A stretch of DNA of 64,000 bases from Triatoma infestans (GCA_011037195.1 JAAEAF010003376.1:1-64000), one strand, 5' to 3'. Counted from the first letter of the stretch, positions 22,624 through 33,929 are shown. The notes: a model not told the origin generated them from the sequence alone. Program-made: numbers and translations.

Positions 22624-23376
22624 AAACTTGCTATTCCGTTAAGGTACCATCACCGCATCTGATTGGTCAAAACCCATCAATCCTTGACTTTACTGAATAC
22701 TTTTTCAATTTTTGCAATTTTCTTTTTTTTATATTATCTAACCAATAAATGCCTATCACTTTCATTTGAAGCATTTTTTCAGGAAAATTAATTTTTGGTG
22801 TTTCTGAGGGACAGCAACGTTAAGCTTGCTTCTAATATACCACTTCATTACAATTTGTGGTTCTATCATCTATATAATAAAAGCGCGTTAAGATTATTAC
22901 TAGGATTCAAAATGTGAAGAAAACTGGTTTGCCGAAATCGCTACTTTACAGAAGGTTTTTGTGTATTTTAGAACTTTCTTGAAAATAATTTCCTTTAAAC
23001 TTGTAATGCTAAAGTTATATACAGTTATAAAATCCATTTATTTATACATTGATTTTAGGAGGTTCCGATGAATCTGAGTCGTTAAATTTAAAAAGGAATT
23101 TGTTCAGTATTATTCGCGCTCTCTTGTGGGCAAAATCTAATAATTCAACTTTGCCTTAGGTAGTTCATTACCGGGAGGGACTGAGCTACTCATTATCGGG
23201 AGGTAGTGAGCTACTCATTATCGGGAGGCAGTGAGCTACTCATTAATCCCATCTCAATATTTATTTAGGGAAAATGAATAAAATTTCAAGCTTAAAGAGA
23301 ATTGTTAATTGTTTTATAACTGTGTTAACTAGAGTAAGAGAAAGTAGTGTAAGTGCTTCACATCAGATTTTTTTAA
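22624..23376 (+). repeat. family H1, right part of the copy split by the LINE
   Basis: It resumes with AAACTTGCTATTCC and ends with AGAGTAAGAGAAAGTAGTGT and a TGCTTCACATCAGATTTTTT terminus, as in the copy at 8366. Together with 15938-16104 it makes one H1 element. Confidence 0.75.
23160..23246 (+). repeat. 25-bp minisatellite, about 3.5 units
   Basis: The unit GAGCTACTCATTATCGGGAG plus YAGT is repeated three times with few changes, inside the H1 copy. Confidence 0.9.
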
Positions 23377-23379
23377 TTT

Positions 23380-24740
23380 CCATGACTGCAGTTGATTGCA
23401 ACCATATAAGCCGATTTTTTCAGTTTTTCTCTTATCGCACCGCACATTATGTAATTTTCAAATAATTTATTACTGTACTATTTTTCTTTTCCAACCAGGA
23501 TCCCAAGATTGAAGTAAATGTGTGGAATGAAATGAACTGTTATTGTAAAAAAAAAAGAAAAAAAAGCGACATTTATCGATATATTTGAAATTTATTTAAT
23601 AACCCTTGAAAAAACATGATTTTAATTTGTTTTTGTTTTAAAGACAACATTATTCAAGTGAAACAGTGTGAAGAAAGTAGAAGAAACTCCTAGAGAAAAA
23701 TTATTAGACAAACATTTTGCTCATTACTGAAAGTGCTTTAGTTATATATATATATATCAGCCAACGAAGAAGATAGTAGTAAATAAAAGGAGCTTCTTGT
23801 CATTTGTATTTTTCTTTTTGCTGTAAGTAAGGTACATTCAAGTGCACATACTACACATTTTTTCAAGTACTTAATCGAGCTGACTGTCATTAGAAAGTAT
23901 AGAATCCAAGTTTCCCAAAACCAGATTGGATTGGGATCTCGCTTCCCTTCTAGATGAGGATTTATTCTCGTACTATTACTAGAAAATCTCGCTTCAATAG
24001 AAACGTGTAATGTCAATATTTTAGTTTTAAATGTGGGGGATGAAGTTGTTCGCGTCCGACATTGTTCTCAGGTGCCCCCTGGATACAACTAAACGAATAA
24101 CATCACTCGCCAGCGCAGTATTTTTATACTAGGCCGCGCGACGTGGAATGGCTGAATAACCGAAGTCATGCGTAGGAAAAAAAAGTTTTAAATGTTTTCC
24201 TTTAGTAGATTACATGGTCCTGTACCTATTGTGAATAAGTCAGAATAACAGTTGAACAGACCGAGAGACACTATGAAGGAAGACTAAATTGAAATTGTAT
24301 TTCCATTGATGATTTCTTCAGCTTGAATAGGCTTCATCAGTAGAATAAACCAGAAGTCTTCAAAATTGTCCACAACAGCCCAAGTCTTTTGTTGCGAAAA
24401 TTTTCCACAACAGAGCTGACAACTCCATGTTGCTAACAGTTGTCGCTGAAAGCGCATCTTACAACCTCTGTTAAAGTCGCTGCACAGAACGGACAAATGC
24501 GCTACAACTTTACATACTAAGCTCCCACCATGAGCTGATCATATTGTATTTAAGGTTGACATGTTCGAAACTTAAGTCAGAAACTTAATTACAGTATTAG
24601 AAGTGTCTGAAAATAAGAATACAACAGCCTACAAATAATTCCCAGGAACTCTAAAATAGTCTTCAAGAGTCTAAATATGACTTTCAAAGAGTTAAAACAA
24701 TCAACAAACTTTCAAGATTATAAGTTAATTGGTACTAGTG
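23380..24740. other. no recognisable gene
   Basis: AT-rich sequence with small ORFs lacking family resemblance. A more GC-rich patch at 24040-24170 (CGCGCGACGTGG) is unexplained. Confidence 0.4.
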
Positions 24741-24744
24741 GGCC

Positions 24745-24800
24745 CAGGGAGGTTTTGGACAGCGTAGGGTTTCGCACTCCCCTTTCTTGAATAATAACTA
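24745..24800 (+). repeat. short LINE-tail-like insertion, older copy
   Basis: GGGAGGTTTTGGACAGCGTA, GGGTTTCGCACTCCC and an AATAATAA end match the 55-bp insertion at 30346-30400. GGGAG and CTCCC can pair. ACTAGT lies on each side, a possible target duplication. Confidence 0.5.
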
Positions 24801-25589
24801 GTACAAGAAGTATTCACTCAATTCTCTGTCAAGAAGCCCTTTGAACAAGCCAGGGATTTTGAATACTACTTGATTAACCAGCTGCAGAAGCAAGAGGTCT
24901 GCAAGAAAGTGAAAGACGAAAGCCGGAATATTTACACCATTCAATAGCTGAATTCACAACCAGGTGCAGGCACCAGCCTTGGACACAAAAAAGGGAAGAT
25001 AAAAAAGAAATTTTAAATAATTATTGAATTCCCCCCCCCCCCCCAAGGAGCAATATTTATCTTGTATTTATAATATTGCAACTGAATTGATTAAATAAAA
25101 ATTTTTAGCACCTTTTTAGACATAACCTATTTATACAGATGTTAGTTTCGCTACTCGATGAATAAATAGATTCACTATCATGATTCATTTGTCACAATAG
25201 ATTCACTATCGATGATTCATTCATTTAATTCATCAAAATCAATAACAGGCTCTACTTGTTCACTAGTCACTATAGATGTAACTTTGGATGAAATGTTAGA
25301 TAAAAACTATGTTTCGCATTTCATATCAATGAATCATCCGCAGTGTAAAAAAAAAAAAAATCATCTAAAGTGTAAAATGTAAATTCGTCTTATCTACCTG
25401 CTCACACATTATGTCGCCATTATGCTCTTCGATCAGCTACACTAAACTAAATTTGTCCTTATACCGTCTCTCCTCAGCAGGTAATTAAGTAAAATATAAT
25501 CTGTGAGTGCAAATGTCTAGTGGGTATTTATCGTTTCCACTATCGTCACCATCACATCACGTCCTGCTACTAAACTTAAGTCTAGCTCA
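24801..25589. other. no recognisable gene; C14 run
   Basis: AT-rich sequence. A run of 14 C (25031-25044) stands out. Two imperfect repeats of AATAGATTCACTATC occur near 25165 and 25197. Nothing else. Confidence 0.4.
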
Positions 25590-25990
25590 CAGATTACCCA
25601 CAAGTCCCCTAACTTTTTTCCAGAAAAATATTACAAATAATAGTGATAGGTTTATATCAATATCACCGCATTCCAAATTTGAAAAAAATCTGGGAAACAT
25701 TTTCAAGAAAATTACAGAAACTTATTCCATAAATTTGCATTTCTGGTGAACCGATTTTTTTCCTATTTGGAATTATAGCAATACATCTAACATACCTTAT
25801 ACAATATAGCTGCAGCACCGAAAATTGAACCGAAGTAGCACGGTTAAAAGTTTCGCAGAGCCTTCGAAAAGCAATTTTCTTAAAAGAAATTATTTAAAAA
25901 TCAAAGATAACATATAATAGTTGTGTATATTTAGTTTAAGTTTAAAGAAATTTGTAGGAGCAATTTTTGATAAAATTCAGGAATTGGAAA
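25590..25990 (-). repeat. family H1, degenerate minus-strand fragment
   Basis: It contains GTGATAGGTTTATATCAATA, TTCCAAATTTGAAAAAAATC and GGTGAACCGATTTTTTTCC, which follow the internal unit order of H1 in minus orientation. No ends are visible. Confidence 0.45.
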
Positions 25991-26412
25991 GCCGGTATAA
26001 TAATTCGCCTTTATAATAATTCGCCTTTTGTGCATATTCAGAGGACCTAATTACTCCGTTAAATCTCATTTAGATTCTGTCCGTTGGATAATACAGATAA
26101 TGTAATATACAAAGATTTCTTAGTATTATATTTTGTTTTATAATTGAATAATAAAGACTGTTATTATTAATATATTATACATTTTCTCATAATTTGTCAG
26201 ATATTTAATTTTTCTATAAGTTATTAATAGTTTCAATTTAGAAAAATAGTTTTACAATGAAATCTCTCTTGCTCGTCTTACCGCAATATTTAATTATTTA
26301 TTTACAGTTGTTATTAGCTACATTGGTTGAGCTTCTCGCTGCACAACCATTCACAATAATCTCTTCACTCTACACTTTGCATTCCTAAATGACACAAATA
26401 CTAGTATATTCA
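25991..26412. other. flank of the LTR element, nothing recognised
   Basis: AT-rich DNA. Its last four bases, TTCA (26409-26412), are the left copy of the LTR element's target duplication. Confidence 0.5.
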
Positions 26413-26652
26413 AGTTAAGTCACAAGAACCGGTAGAAGTCTTTTTAAAAACAGTTTATTTAATAATACAATGCAATAATTACAATTAAATGGTTAAATGA
26501 TATTAACAACTAAGAACTGTAAGTAGCGGTAAGCACTGCACTGGACTAGAGACGGTAGACGACTGACTGCCTGCTGGCCTGTGGGGGTATATATATGTTG
26601 CCAGCTTCAGTTACGTCACAACGGTTGCTTTCCTGGAGATAGTGCCATAACT
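26413..26652 (-). repeat. 3' LTR
   Basis: 240 bp, AGTTAAGTCACAAG to GTGCCATAACT on the plus strand. Read on the element strand it holds a TATATATA box and an AATAAA signal (plus-strand TTTATT at 26455-26460). It differs from the 5' LTR by T/C near 26446 and T/G near 26612. Confidence 0.95.
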
Positions 26653-26663
26653 CCTCCCTCCTC
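26653..26663 (-). other. polypurine tract
   Basis: On the element strand GAGGAGGGAGG lies directly before the 3' LTR. This is the expected primer for plus-strand DNA synthesis. Confidence 0.85.
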
Positions 26664-26689
26664 AAGTTTGGAGCTCCTGCGACAATTGG

Positions 26690-28267
26690 CATGGAAGTCC
26701 AGGGTAGACATGTCGTGGTGTGGGTTGTAGCTGGTCTCCTTCTGTTGCGCCCGAATTTGTCTTCTTCCTACGGACATAGCAAACATACGAGAGGGCCAAC
26801 AGTAGCAGAAGTATTGTAATTATAACTTAATAGTAGATATGTGCCGAGTCATTGGGTATTTCTTCTAGTAGCTCCAGCGGTTCCATTTTTAGATTGATTC
26901 TGTGGATGTCCTCAAAAGATATATTCATGTTGGTATGTGCGAACACTTGCTAGTTGTTACTATGCTTTTGGAATCCTTGCATATAGGTATGGCTTTACTG
27001 TCTAGTAGAGTTTCGTCTTTGTTTAATTTTATAAGGCTGGTGTTGGTCAAGAATATAATGTCATTACGGTTGTCCTTGTTTATTACGATCCTATTAGTCC
27101 TGAAAGTTAAAAAGTGGTCCATAAAAGGGATGTATTTGATAAACGATGCGCTGGATGTGTACACAGTCTTGCATGCTAAAAGGTTGGTGTTGGTGATAAC
27201 CTGGAGAATACAGTCATTCTGGATGCTGGTCCTGTTAAGGCAGTACATGGCATTGTTGATTTCCTCGCAGCTGACTGTAAGGAAATAACTCATCTTTGAC
27301 CTTTAGGATTTAGGGTGGATGGACATGGATTGTCATAAGATGGTTATCTTTCTCTACGGGGTAGGATAGGAGGAAGTACGTCTCAAAGGAAGAGGTTTTT
27401 AGCGGAATGATAATGAAATAGTATATGCTCCAGCTTCTGAGTGAGCAGTGTACCTTGCTCAATTGCCAAAGTGCTTCGATGTCTGATGTTAAGAAAGTTA
27501 TATTGTGCGATCTTTGTAGCGACTCGAGATCCCTGAGAAGAAAGATGCTAGAGTGAATAGTGTTTAATCTGCAAAATTCTATAGTCTTCCATATCGTCAA
27601 TTTTGCTCGCCATAAGGGCCAGATTAAAGAAAATGGAGTTGAACTGTTGGTTTAATTCAATTTGGGTCACTATCGGAGTGGAGAAAAAGTTTTGCATTTT
27701 TTCATTGTTGTTGCGGATAATCTGAATGTCATGATTGAACTCTTCGATTACCTTTTTGTTTACCGCCATCTGATTTTTTAGGTTATTCTCGAGGTGGTAA
27801 CTGTTACGCTCGATTGTGTTTATAACTTTGCCGTACCGTTCCTTGTCGTCGCTGTCGATATTTCCGGTTAGCCAAGATATGGCTTTACCCAGGCCGTTAA
27901 TGAGTCCACGTTTAGTTCTGGATTTGTTAAGGGTTAAATGATCTAGTTTATTACGAAGGTAGTAATAATATTTAAAGAGTGATTTTATTTGATTCGTCTT
28001 GTTGAGTTGGTACGTAGTGCTGATAACGTTAAAGGTCTTATCTAACTCTATGTCAATTAGTTGTACGTCAGCGATATGAATGAAAGTATAGTATCTGTCT
28101 ATGACGTAAGCTTTGTTAAGTGCAATGGGCAAAATTCCAGGTCCGTGAGTCAGGTCAGTTATCTCTGTGCTGATGACTACATTCCCCATTGTCAGCAGTT
28201 GCAGTATGTGTGTAATTGCTAGATTCCCCATTGTCAGCAGATGGGATGTGTGAGTCATTGCATGCAT
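26690..28267 (-). pseudogene. env-like gene of the LTR element, broken
   Basis: Read from 28267. The first part (about 239 codons to 27548) holds a furin-type site followed by a fusion-peptide-like stretch, RTKRGLINGLGKAISW near 27900, the hallmark of insect errantivirus and baculovirus F-type envelope proteins, which mediate membrane fusion. Coiled-coil-like sequence follows. Further parts lie in other frames (27600-27310 and 27293-26925), with Cys residues, and a membrane anchor (ILLLLLALSYVCYV) plus short tail near 26830-26760 after an in-frame stop. Two frameshifts and at least one stop. The start overlaps the end of pol by 113 bp; env of this group is normally made from a spliced RNA. 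Confidence 0.8.
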
Positions 28268-31200
28268 TTGCGTCTGTAACAGAGACAGTTTGCTGTGTGA
28301 ATTTTCTTGGCCTTTTTAATAAGTTAGGGTGTATCTTAAAGGATTTCCTTTGGGTAGTGACTAATTTGGTTTTTCGGGAATAGTTCCCTCTTTTAAATTT
28401 TGGCTTGGCTTTGCCATATTGCTTGTCACGTATGTAAACTTCGCCTTCCGGAATTTCTATATTTTCTCTGGTCTGGTTTAGTCTGTTTGTCCGAGTTTCT
28501 TTTTCTTTTTCGATAATTTCTTTAATAGCGCGGGCTACCAATTCCCTGTCTTCGTGATATTCTTTGACCTTTTGCTCTAAAATCAGGTCCTGCGCGTACG
28601 TGGTCGTTTGCAGTCCAAAGGTTATGTCATTTGGTGTCATTTTTAAGTTGGAAACTATGGCGTTATTGTAAGCTATTAGTCCTAGTCTTAGAATTTTATT
28701 GAGGGGGTAGTCTTTTCCGTGTTTTATTATGTTCATGATTTCAATTAGTGTTGAATGGGCTCGGTTTATTAGTCCGTTGGAGTCTGAATGGTTTGAGGTA
28801 GTAAAGTGGGTGTCTATGTTATTGTATTTTAGAAAGTTTTCAACTAGTCCGTTTTTAAATTCTGTTCCGTTGTCAAATTGAATTGTCTTAGGGCAAGGGA
28901 ATAGACTTAAATAGTGTTCTAAAGAAGTGACGATTTCGTTGGCAGAGGAGGTTCTAATTAGATAACCGTATAGTTTTTTGGAAAAACAGTCGATGAGTGT
29001 AAAGATTTGCTTGCCGTTGTAGTTTAGTATGTCTCCTTGTAGTCTCTCGAAAGGTTTGGAAGGAGTAGGGGTAATTTCTAAATTTGTCATATCGGTCTAC
29101 GCTCGTATTTTACCTCTTTGCAGAGGGCGCAATTGTTAACTGTCTTTGTTATTAGTTCTAACATCATTGGCCAGTAGTATCGCTGAGATAAGTTGTTGTA
29201 AACCTCATGAATACCTCGATGTGCGGTTTTGCCTACATGTTGGTTCAGGATTATTTCTTCCTGTTCTGAGGTGTCAGTTACGTCAAGTCTTTTAGTATAG
29301 TAACGTTTGAGTTTAACAGTAGGAAATTTTTCTTTTACTATGTCTGATAGGTGGACAAAGATTTGGTCGTAGATTTGTTCGTCAATTGAGTTTTCGATAG
29401 GGGGTGAACAAAGGACGCCGTATGTGTGGTTAGGTTGTAAGTACTCTAGGCAGTATTCTTCAATGTCGTTAGAGTATGGGTACCTAGTGCACCAGTTGTA
29501 CCGAGTCTTGTTAAAAGGTCTGTCGATTGGGATTTTCGTCTCTGGGTTGCCTTGGGTCAGAACAATTTGAAATTTTTCCACGTTAATACAGCGGGTTTTT
29601 TCGTCTATTATTTTAACTTGGCTGTTAGAGGATTCTTGAGAGTGTTGAGTTTGTAGGCTTTCATTGTCGTCTTCGGCGGTAATGTTTTCATTGTCGTCTT
29701 CGGCGGTAATGTTTAGGGCTCTGGCTAGGTCTTCTAGGATGTCGTCGCTATTCTCAGGTGAAGGGGCAGAGAGGAATTCGTCTAGGACTTCGTCTGGATT
29801 TGGATTTAGGGAAGAGGTTTCTACTGCATTTATGTTCTGTTCTTCTGGTGGATTTCGTGATAGGGCGTCTGCTACTACGTTACTTTTTCCTTGTACGTAC
29901 TTGACGTCGAAGTCGAAGTCTGCCAGTTGTAGTTTCCATCGGATTAGTTTAGAGTTCGGTTCCTTCAAGTTGTGTAGCCATTGTAATGGTCTATGGTCAG
30001 TCTTTATGGTAAACTTACGTCCGTATATATAAGGTCGGAAATGTTTACACGCCCAAACGATAGCTAATAGCTCCTTTTCTATTGTGGAGTAATTCTCCTC
30101 CTGTTTGTTTAAAGTGCGGGAGGCAAAGGAAATAGGGAGGTCTTTTCCGTCGATGTTCTGGGATAGGACGGCTCCTATTGCGTAATTGGAGGCGTCCGTG
30201 GTGAGGATAAATGATTTCTCAAAGTTGGGCAGTTGTAGGATGGGACTGTTTTGCAGAAGAGATTTTAAAGTGTCAAAGGCTTGTCTGTAGCTGTCGTCAA
30301 TTACTATGTCTCTGTCCTTTCGTAATGAGAGTAAAGTCTAGCTATGGAGGCTTTGGATAGCGTAGGGTTTGCCCTCCCCTTCTGCGAATAATAATAATAA
30401 TAAAGTCTAGCTATCTTGGCGTAATTCTTAATCATCTTCCTGTAGTAGCCTGTGAGACCGAGGAATTGCTTGATTTGTTTTTGTGTCTTAGGAAGTGGGA
30501 ACTTGGCAATAGCGTCTAGTTTTGCCGGGTTAGGCTGTATGCCTTTGTCGGAGGTGATGTGTCCGAGAAAGAGAAGTTCTCGTTTAAAGATCTGTCTTGT
30601 CAAGTTGAATGGTTAAATTATGTTGTCTCAGTTTGTCAAAAACCGTCTTGAGGTGTTTTATATGCTCGTCCAGGCTGTCTGAGAAAATGATAATGTCGTC
30701 CATGTATACAAGTACGTTAGGGAGTCTAGAAAAGATGGATTCATTGCCCTTTGAAAAGTGGGCGGTGCATTCTTAAGTCCGAAGGGCACGCGTAAGAATT
30801 CGTAATGTCCGGTCTCAGTAGAGAATGCGGTCTTGGGAACTGATTCGGGGTCCATTTCAATTTGGTGGAATCCTGAAGCTAAGTCGATGGCTGAGAAGTA
30901 AGTCGCGCGTCCTATTTTTCCAAATAAGTCTTCAATGTTAGGAAGGGGAAATTTGTCCTCGATCGTCTTGTTGTTGAGTTTACGGTAGTCTATAACCATA
31001 CGTATTTTCTTTTTTCCTGAGGCGTCTCGTTTTTTTGGTACTACCCAAATTGGGCTACTGTAGGGGGAGTTAGAGTGTTGTATTACTTTGTTTTCTAGTA
31101 GTTTGTCGATCTCCGTTTGTACGTCTTTTCGATAGACTTCCGGATATCTGTAGTTTCGTGTGTAGACCGGTTGGTCATCCGTAGTTATTATTTTGTGCTT

Positions 31201-31966
31201 TAGTAAGTCAGTACAGCTTAGTCGGTCATGTTCTCTTTTAACTATTTGGGGGTAGTTCCTTAATAATCCTATTATTTTATTTTTTTCTTCTGAGTTCATG
31301 TGCTCAGTTCTAATTAAGTGAGGAATTTCATTTTTTATATCTCTTAACCTAGTATCCCCAGACATGTCGGGACAATTGGTCACCACTATGTCTGGTATCT
31401 TAGTACAAACCTCTTACGGTTCGTCGATGTCCATGGGTTCAGGGCAAATGGCCATGACCTCCTTGAACTCAACTTCACACAAGATTTTATTATTATTAAT
31501 GCTATAAAGGCCTTCTTTTACCGTGACCTTATCGTTTATTTTTATGTTCTCATTAATTTATCCATACTTTAATTCTTTATTCTTAACGGGTAATTCTATG
31601 ACGTTAATTCCCTGTTCCAAATTTATTATGTTCGAATTGTTTTCGGGGATCTCAAGAGTAAATTTTAAGGGGATTATCCCCTGGGGGTAAGAAAGGATAT
31701 TCTTATTTAAATCTATGCTCATTCCGAGTGCCTGCATAGTTTTGTGGCCTAACAATATGTCGTATTTGTCCGAAAAGGGGAATACATGGAATTTAGTTTC
31801 TAAGTTTACGTGGAATGTGTCTTGAATGTTGAAGGTGCAGGATTGTTCTTCATTCTTTTTTCCAGCGGGTGTAGTTATTATGAATGGGTCGTTGGATAAT
31901 GCTATGTCAGTAGGGACAACGTTAGGGTTTATGTAGTTTTCCGCTGACCCGGTGTCTATAAGTCAT
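28155..31966 (-). pseudogene. pol-like gene (protease, RT, RNase H, integrase), broken
   Basis: Protease: LIDTGSAENYI at about 31960-31930, right after in-frame TAG and TGA codons. RT: VIDYRKLNNKTI, FSAIDLASGFHQIEMDPESV and FLRVPFGLKNAPPTFQR from 31386, then a one-base frame change near 30745; the YMDD box is intact in the next frame (about 30700). RNase H: a TTDASNYAIGAVLS segment near 30190 and TDHRPLQWL near 29990. Integrase: zinc-binding H..H..C..C ending NNCALCKEVKYERR near 29110, then a core with LIDCFSKKLYGYL and QFDNGTEFKNG; the expected catalytic Glu is Asn (GLINRAHST, codon 28764-28766). Stops also at about 31558 and 31413. A 9-residue ITAEDDNEN tandem repeat lies near 29690. Confidence 0.88.
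30332..30414 (+). mobile_element. 55-bp LINE-tail-like insertion with 14-bp target duplication
   Basis: TAAAGTCTAGCTAT is present at 30332-30345 and 30401-30414. Between them is a 55-bp segment with GGAGG..CCTCC able to pair and an AATAATAATAATAATAA end. It lies in pol between RT and RNase H. A relative is at 24745-24800. The structure fits an extreme 5'-truncated LINE or SINE insertion. Confidence 0.8.
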
Positions 31967-31974
31967 TTCAGTCC

Positions 31975-33178
31975 CTATCTGTCTTCAAAGTGTGGGAGAG
32001 ACTTGTCTACTAGGTTTAGGTTGAATTCGAGGGGCCTTCTTGGCTCCCTTGGCCAACGTCTAAAAAAATGATCGAACTTTTCGGTTATTTTGTCCAGTGA
32101 GTTTTCTAAGCGGGAAAGGCTATTTTCGTACGTTTTATCCTGTTCAGCATAATTTTCGGGGTGATCGTCATTTTGGCAGTGAGTTAGTTCGTGAGGAGAA
32201 ATGTAATCTTTAAACCTGGGTCTGCCTGCTGTTCGCATCGACACCGTGTTTTGGGAGAAGAAGCCCGGAGGTAGTCTGGGTCGGTTAAAAGGATGGTTAG
32301 GATTGTTTGGGTTATTGGGATGGTTTGGATTCATAGATTGTTCAAAATTTGGTCGTTGGGGTGGTTGCGGTTGTTGTCTGTAAAGGGAAGTTTGAGGTCT
32401 TTGTTCTATGGGCCTGGGATTAAATTCAATTGGGTGGTAATGGTAGTTAGGGGTCTGATTCACGGGGAAGTGTATTGTGGATTCGGTCTATAAGAGTATT
32501 GGGTATTCGGTCTATAAGGCTGATGGGATTGGTTGTACGGGTGTGGTTTCCGGAAGGGTTGGTTGGGCCTTTTAGTACCGTGGGAGGAGTTTAGGTTCGC
32601 TATAATGAAAGAACATTTGTTATAAATGATGTTTCGTACTTCGTCAAGGGTGCTGGGGTTGAAGATCATGATGTGGTTATTTAATGTCGAGGGCAGGCAT
32701 TTATATATGTGGAAAATTATTTCTTTGTCGACCCGGATTATCAGTTGTTTCAGGGCGTCCGCTGTAACTCCGTCTAACTTAAGTCTAATATAAACTAAAT
32801 TACGTAGCTCTTGTATCCTATTGACGAAGTCAATGGGAGACTCTCTAGCGTGCATTTTAGTCTAGAGAATTTCATCTTTGAGTATCTCATAAGATCTCGA
32901 GTCGGCGAAACTCTCCTTTTTTTGAACTTTAATAGATTTAGTAAATGGTCTACATTATGTGAGAGGAGTATGTTTCTAGCGGGCCCTAATAATTTACTTT
33001 TGACTTTTATAAAAAGAATGTTATGGTTATAGTCTCTTTCGATTATGTTTTCTGCGCAGACGGTGGCGAACGCACTTTCGACAATTTCGCAGGAGAAAGC
33101 TAACTCGGAAGGGTTTCCGTCGAAGTAGGGAATGTGGTCGTAGTCTTCTTTGGAGATTTTATAGTTAATTTGGGCCAT
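31975..33178 (-). pseudogene. gag-like gene of the LTR element, broken
   Basis: Read from 33178 (MAQINYKISKEDYDHIPYFD). About 127 codons in the first frame, then 32855-32460 in a second frame (ESPIDFVNRIQELRNL, a capsid-like helical motif), then 32463-31975 in a third, rich in Asn, Pro, Gln and Arg. No CCHC zinc knuckle is present, as in many errantivirus gags. Two frameshifts; the last part is in frame with protease, separated by stops. Confidence 0.8.
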
Positions 33179-33426
33179 TTCAGGGATAGTTTTTTTAGGG
33201 AGAACTAGTTTGGAAGGTTTAATGATAGATGAGCTACTTACAACCTTAGTTCGCTGCTGTTGATTCGCCAGCTTGCCTTTATTCTTGCTTCTGAGGGTGG
33301 TTCCTGCTCTTCTTGTAGAGATGCCGCGAATAAAACACTAATGTGTAAGCTTGAAGTCTTCCCGAGACAACTGGTGCGGTATACTGTGAGACAAATGATC
33401 GCACTTTTTAACTTCAAGCCTTCGAG

Positions 33427-33444
33427 GTCCCTGTTCGGGCGCCA
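33427..33444 (-). other. primer binding site for lysine tRNA
   Basis: The plus strand reads GTCCCTGTTCGGGCGCCA, identical to the 3' end of the animal lysine tRNA (UUU) used by gypsy-like and lentiviral elements. It abuts the 5' LTR with one shared base, as expected on the minus-strand element. Confidence 0.92.
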
Positions 33445-33683
33445 GTTAAGTCACAAGAACCGGTAGAAGTCTTTTCAAAAACAGTTTATTTAATAATACA
33501 ATGCAATAATTACAATTAAATGGTTAAATGATATTAACAACTAAGAACTGTAAGTAGCGGTAAGCACTGCACTGGACTAGAGACGGTAGACGACTGACTG
33601 CCTGCTGGCCTGTGGGGGTATATATATGTTGCCAGCTTCAGTGACGTCACAACGGTTGCTTTCCTGGAGATAGTGCCATAACT
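33444..33683 (-). promoter_or_regulatory. 5' LTR with promoter
   Basis: 240 bp. On the element strand it carries a perfect CRE-like palindrome TGACGTCA (33642-33649), then TATATATA about 20 bp on, then an AATAAA signal near 33485. The 3' LTR has the CRE mutated to TTACGTCA (plus-strand view). Confidence 0.85.
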
Positions 33684-33689
33684 TTCATC

Positions 33690-33920
33690 GAAACTAATCT
33701 ATGATTCGCCACATAATTAATATTTTTATAATTTCTTTACAAACACAAAATAAGCAGCCACTTTTCTCAAAAATAGGAAAGTAATACAACAAATATTTAC
33801 TAACATTATTATCAAGAATCCATGAATGATTCATCTATATTTATAAAAAAAACTAATTTATGATTTACAGCCAATTCGCCACATAATTAATATTTTTATA
33901 ATTATTTGTAAAAAACTCCA
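33690..33920 (+). repeat. imperfect tandem duplication, about 172-bp spacing
   Basis: TCGCCACATAATTAATATTT followed by TTTATAAT and AATAAGCAGCCAC / GATAAGCAGCCAAC occur at about 33703 and 33877. It starts directly at the right edge of the LTR element. Confidence 0.7.
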
Positions 33921-33929
33921 GATAAGCAG

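Larger units (their letters stand above)
26413..33683 (-). mobile_element. errantivirus-type Ty3/gypsy LTR element with env
   Basis: A 7271-bp element on the minus strand. LTRs of 240 bp (26413-26652 and 33444-33683) begin AGTT and end AACT, and differ at only 2 positions. Both sides have TTCA (26409-26412, 33684-33687), a 4-bp target duplication. Next to the 5' LTR is a lysine tRNA primer site; next to the 3' LTR is a purine-rich tract. The order gag, protease, RT, RNase H, integrase, env is that of insect errantiviruses, some of which are infectious retroviruses. All three genes are broken by stops or frameshifts, so this copy is dead at present. A short LINE-like insertion at 30346-30400 disrupts pol further. 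Confidence 0.92.

Noticed and set aside
25031..25044. C14 run as a regulatory or quadruplex site
   Set aside because: A lone homopolymer without further G/C tracts; length may also be a sequencing artefact.
26902..27288. plus-strand ORF of 128 codons
   Set aside because: Antisense to the env-like gene of the LTR element.
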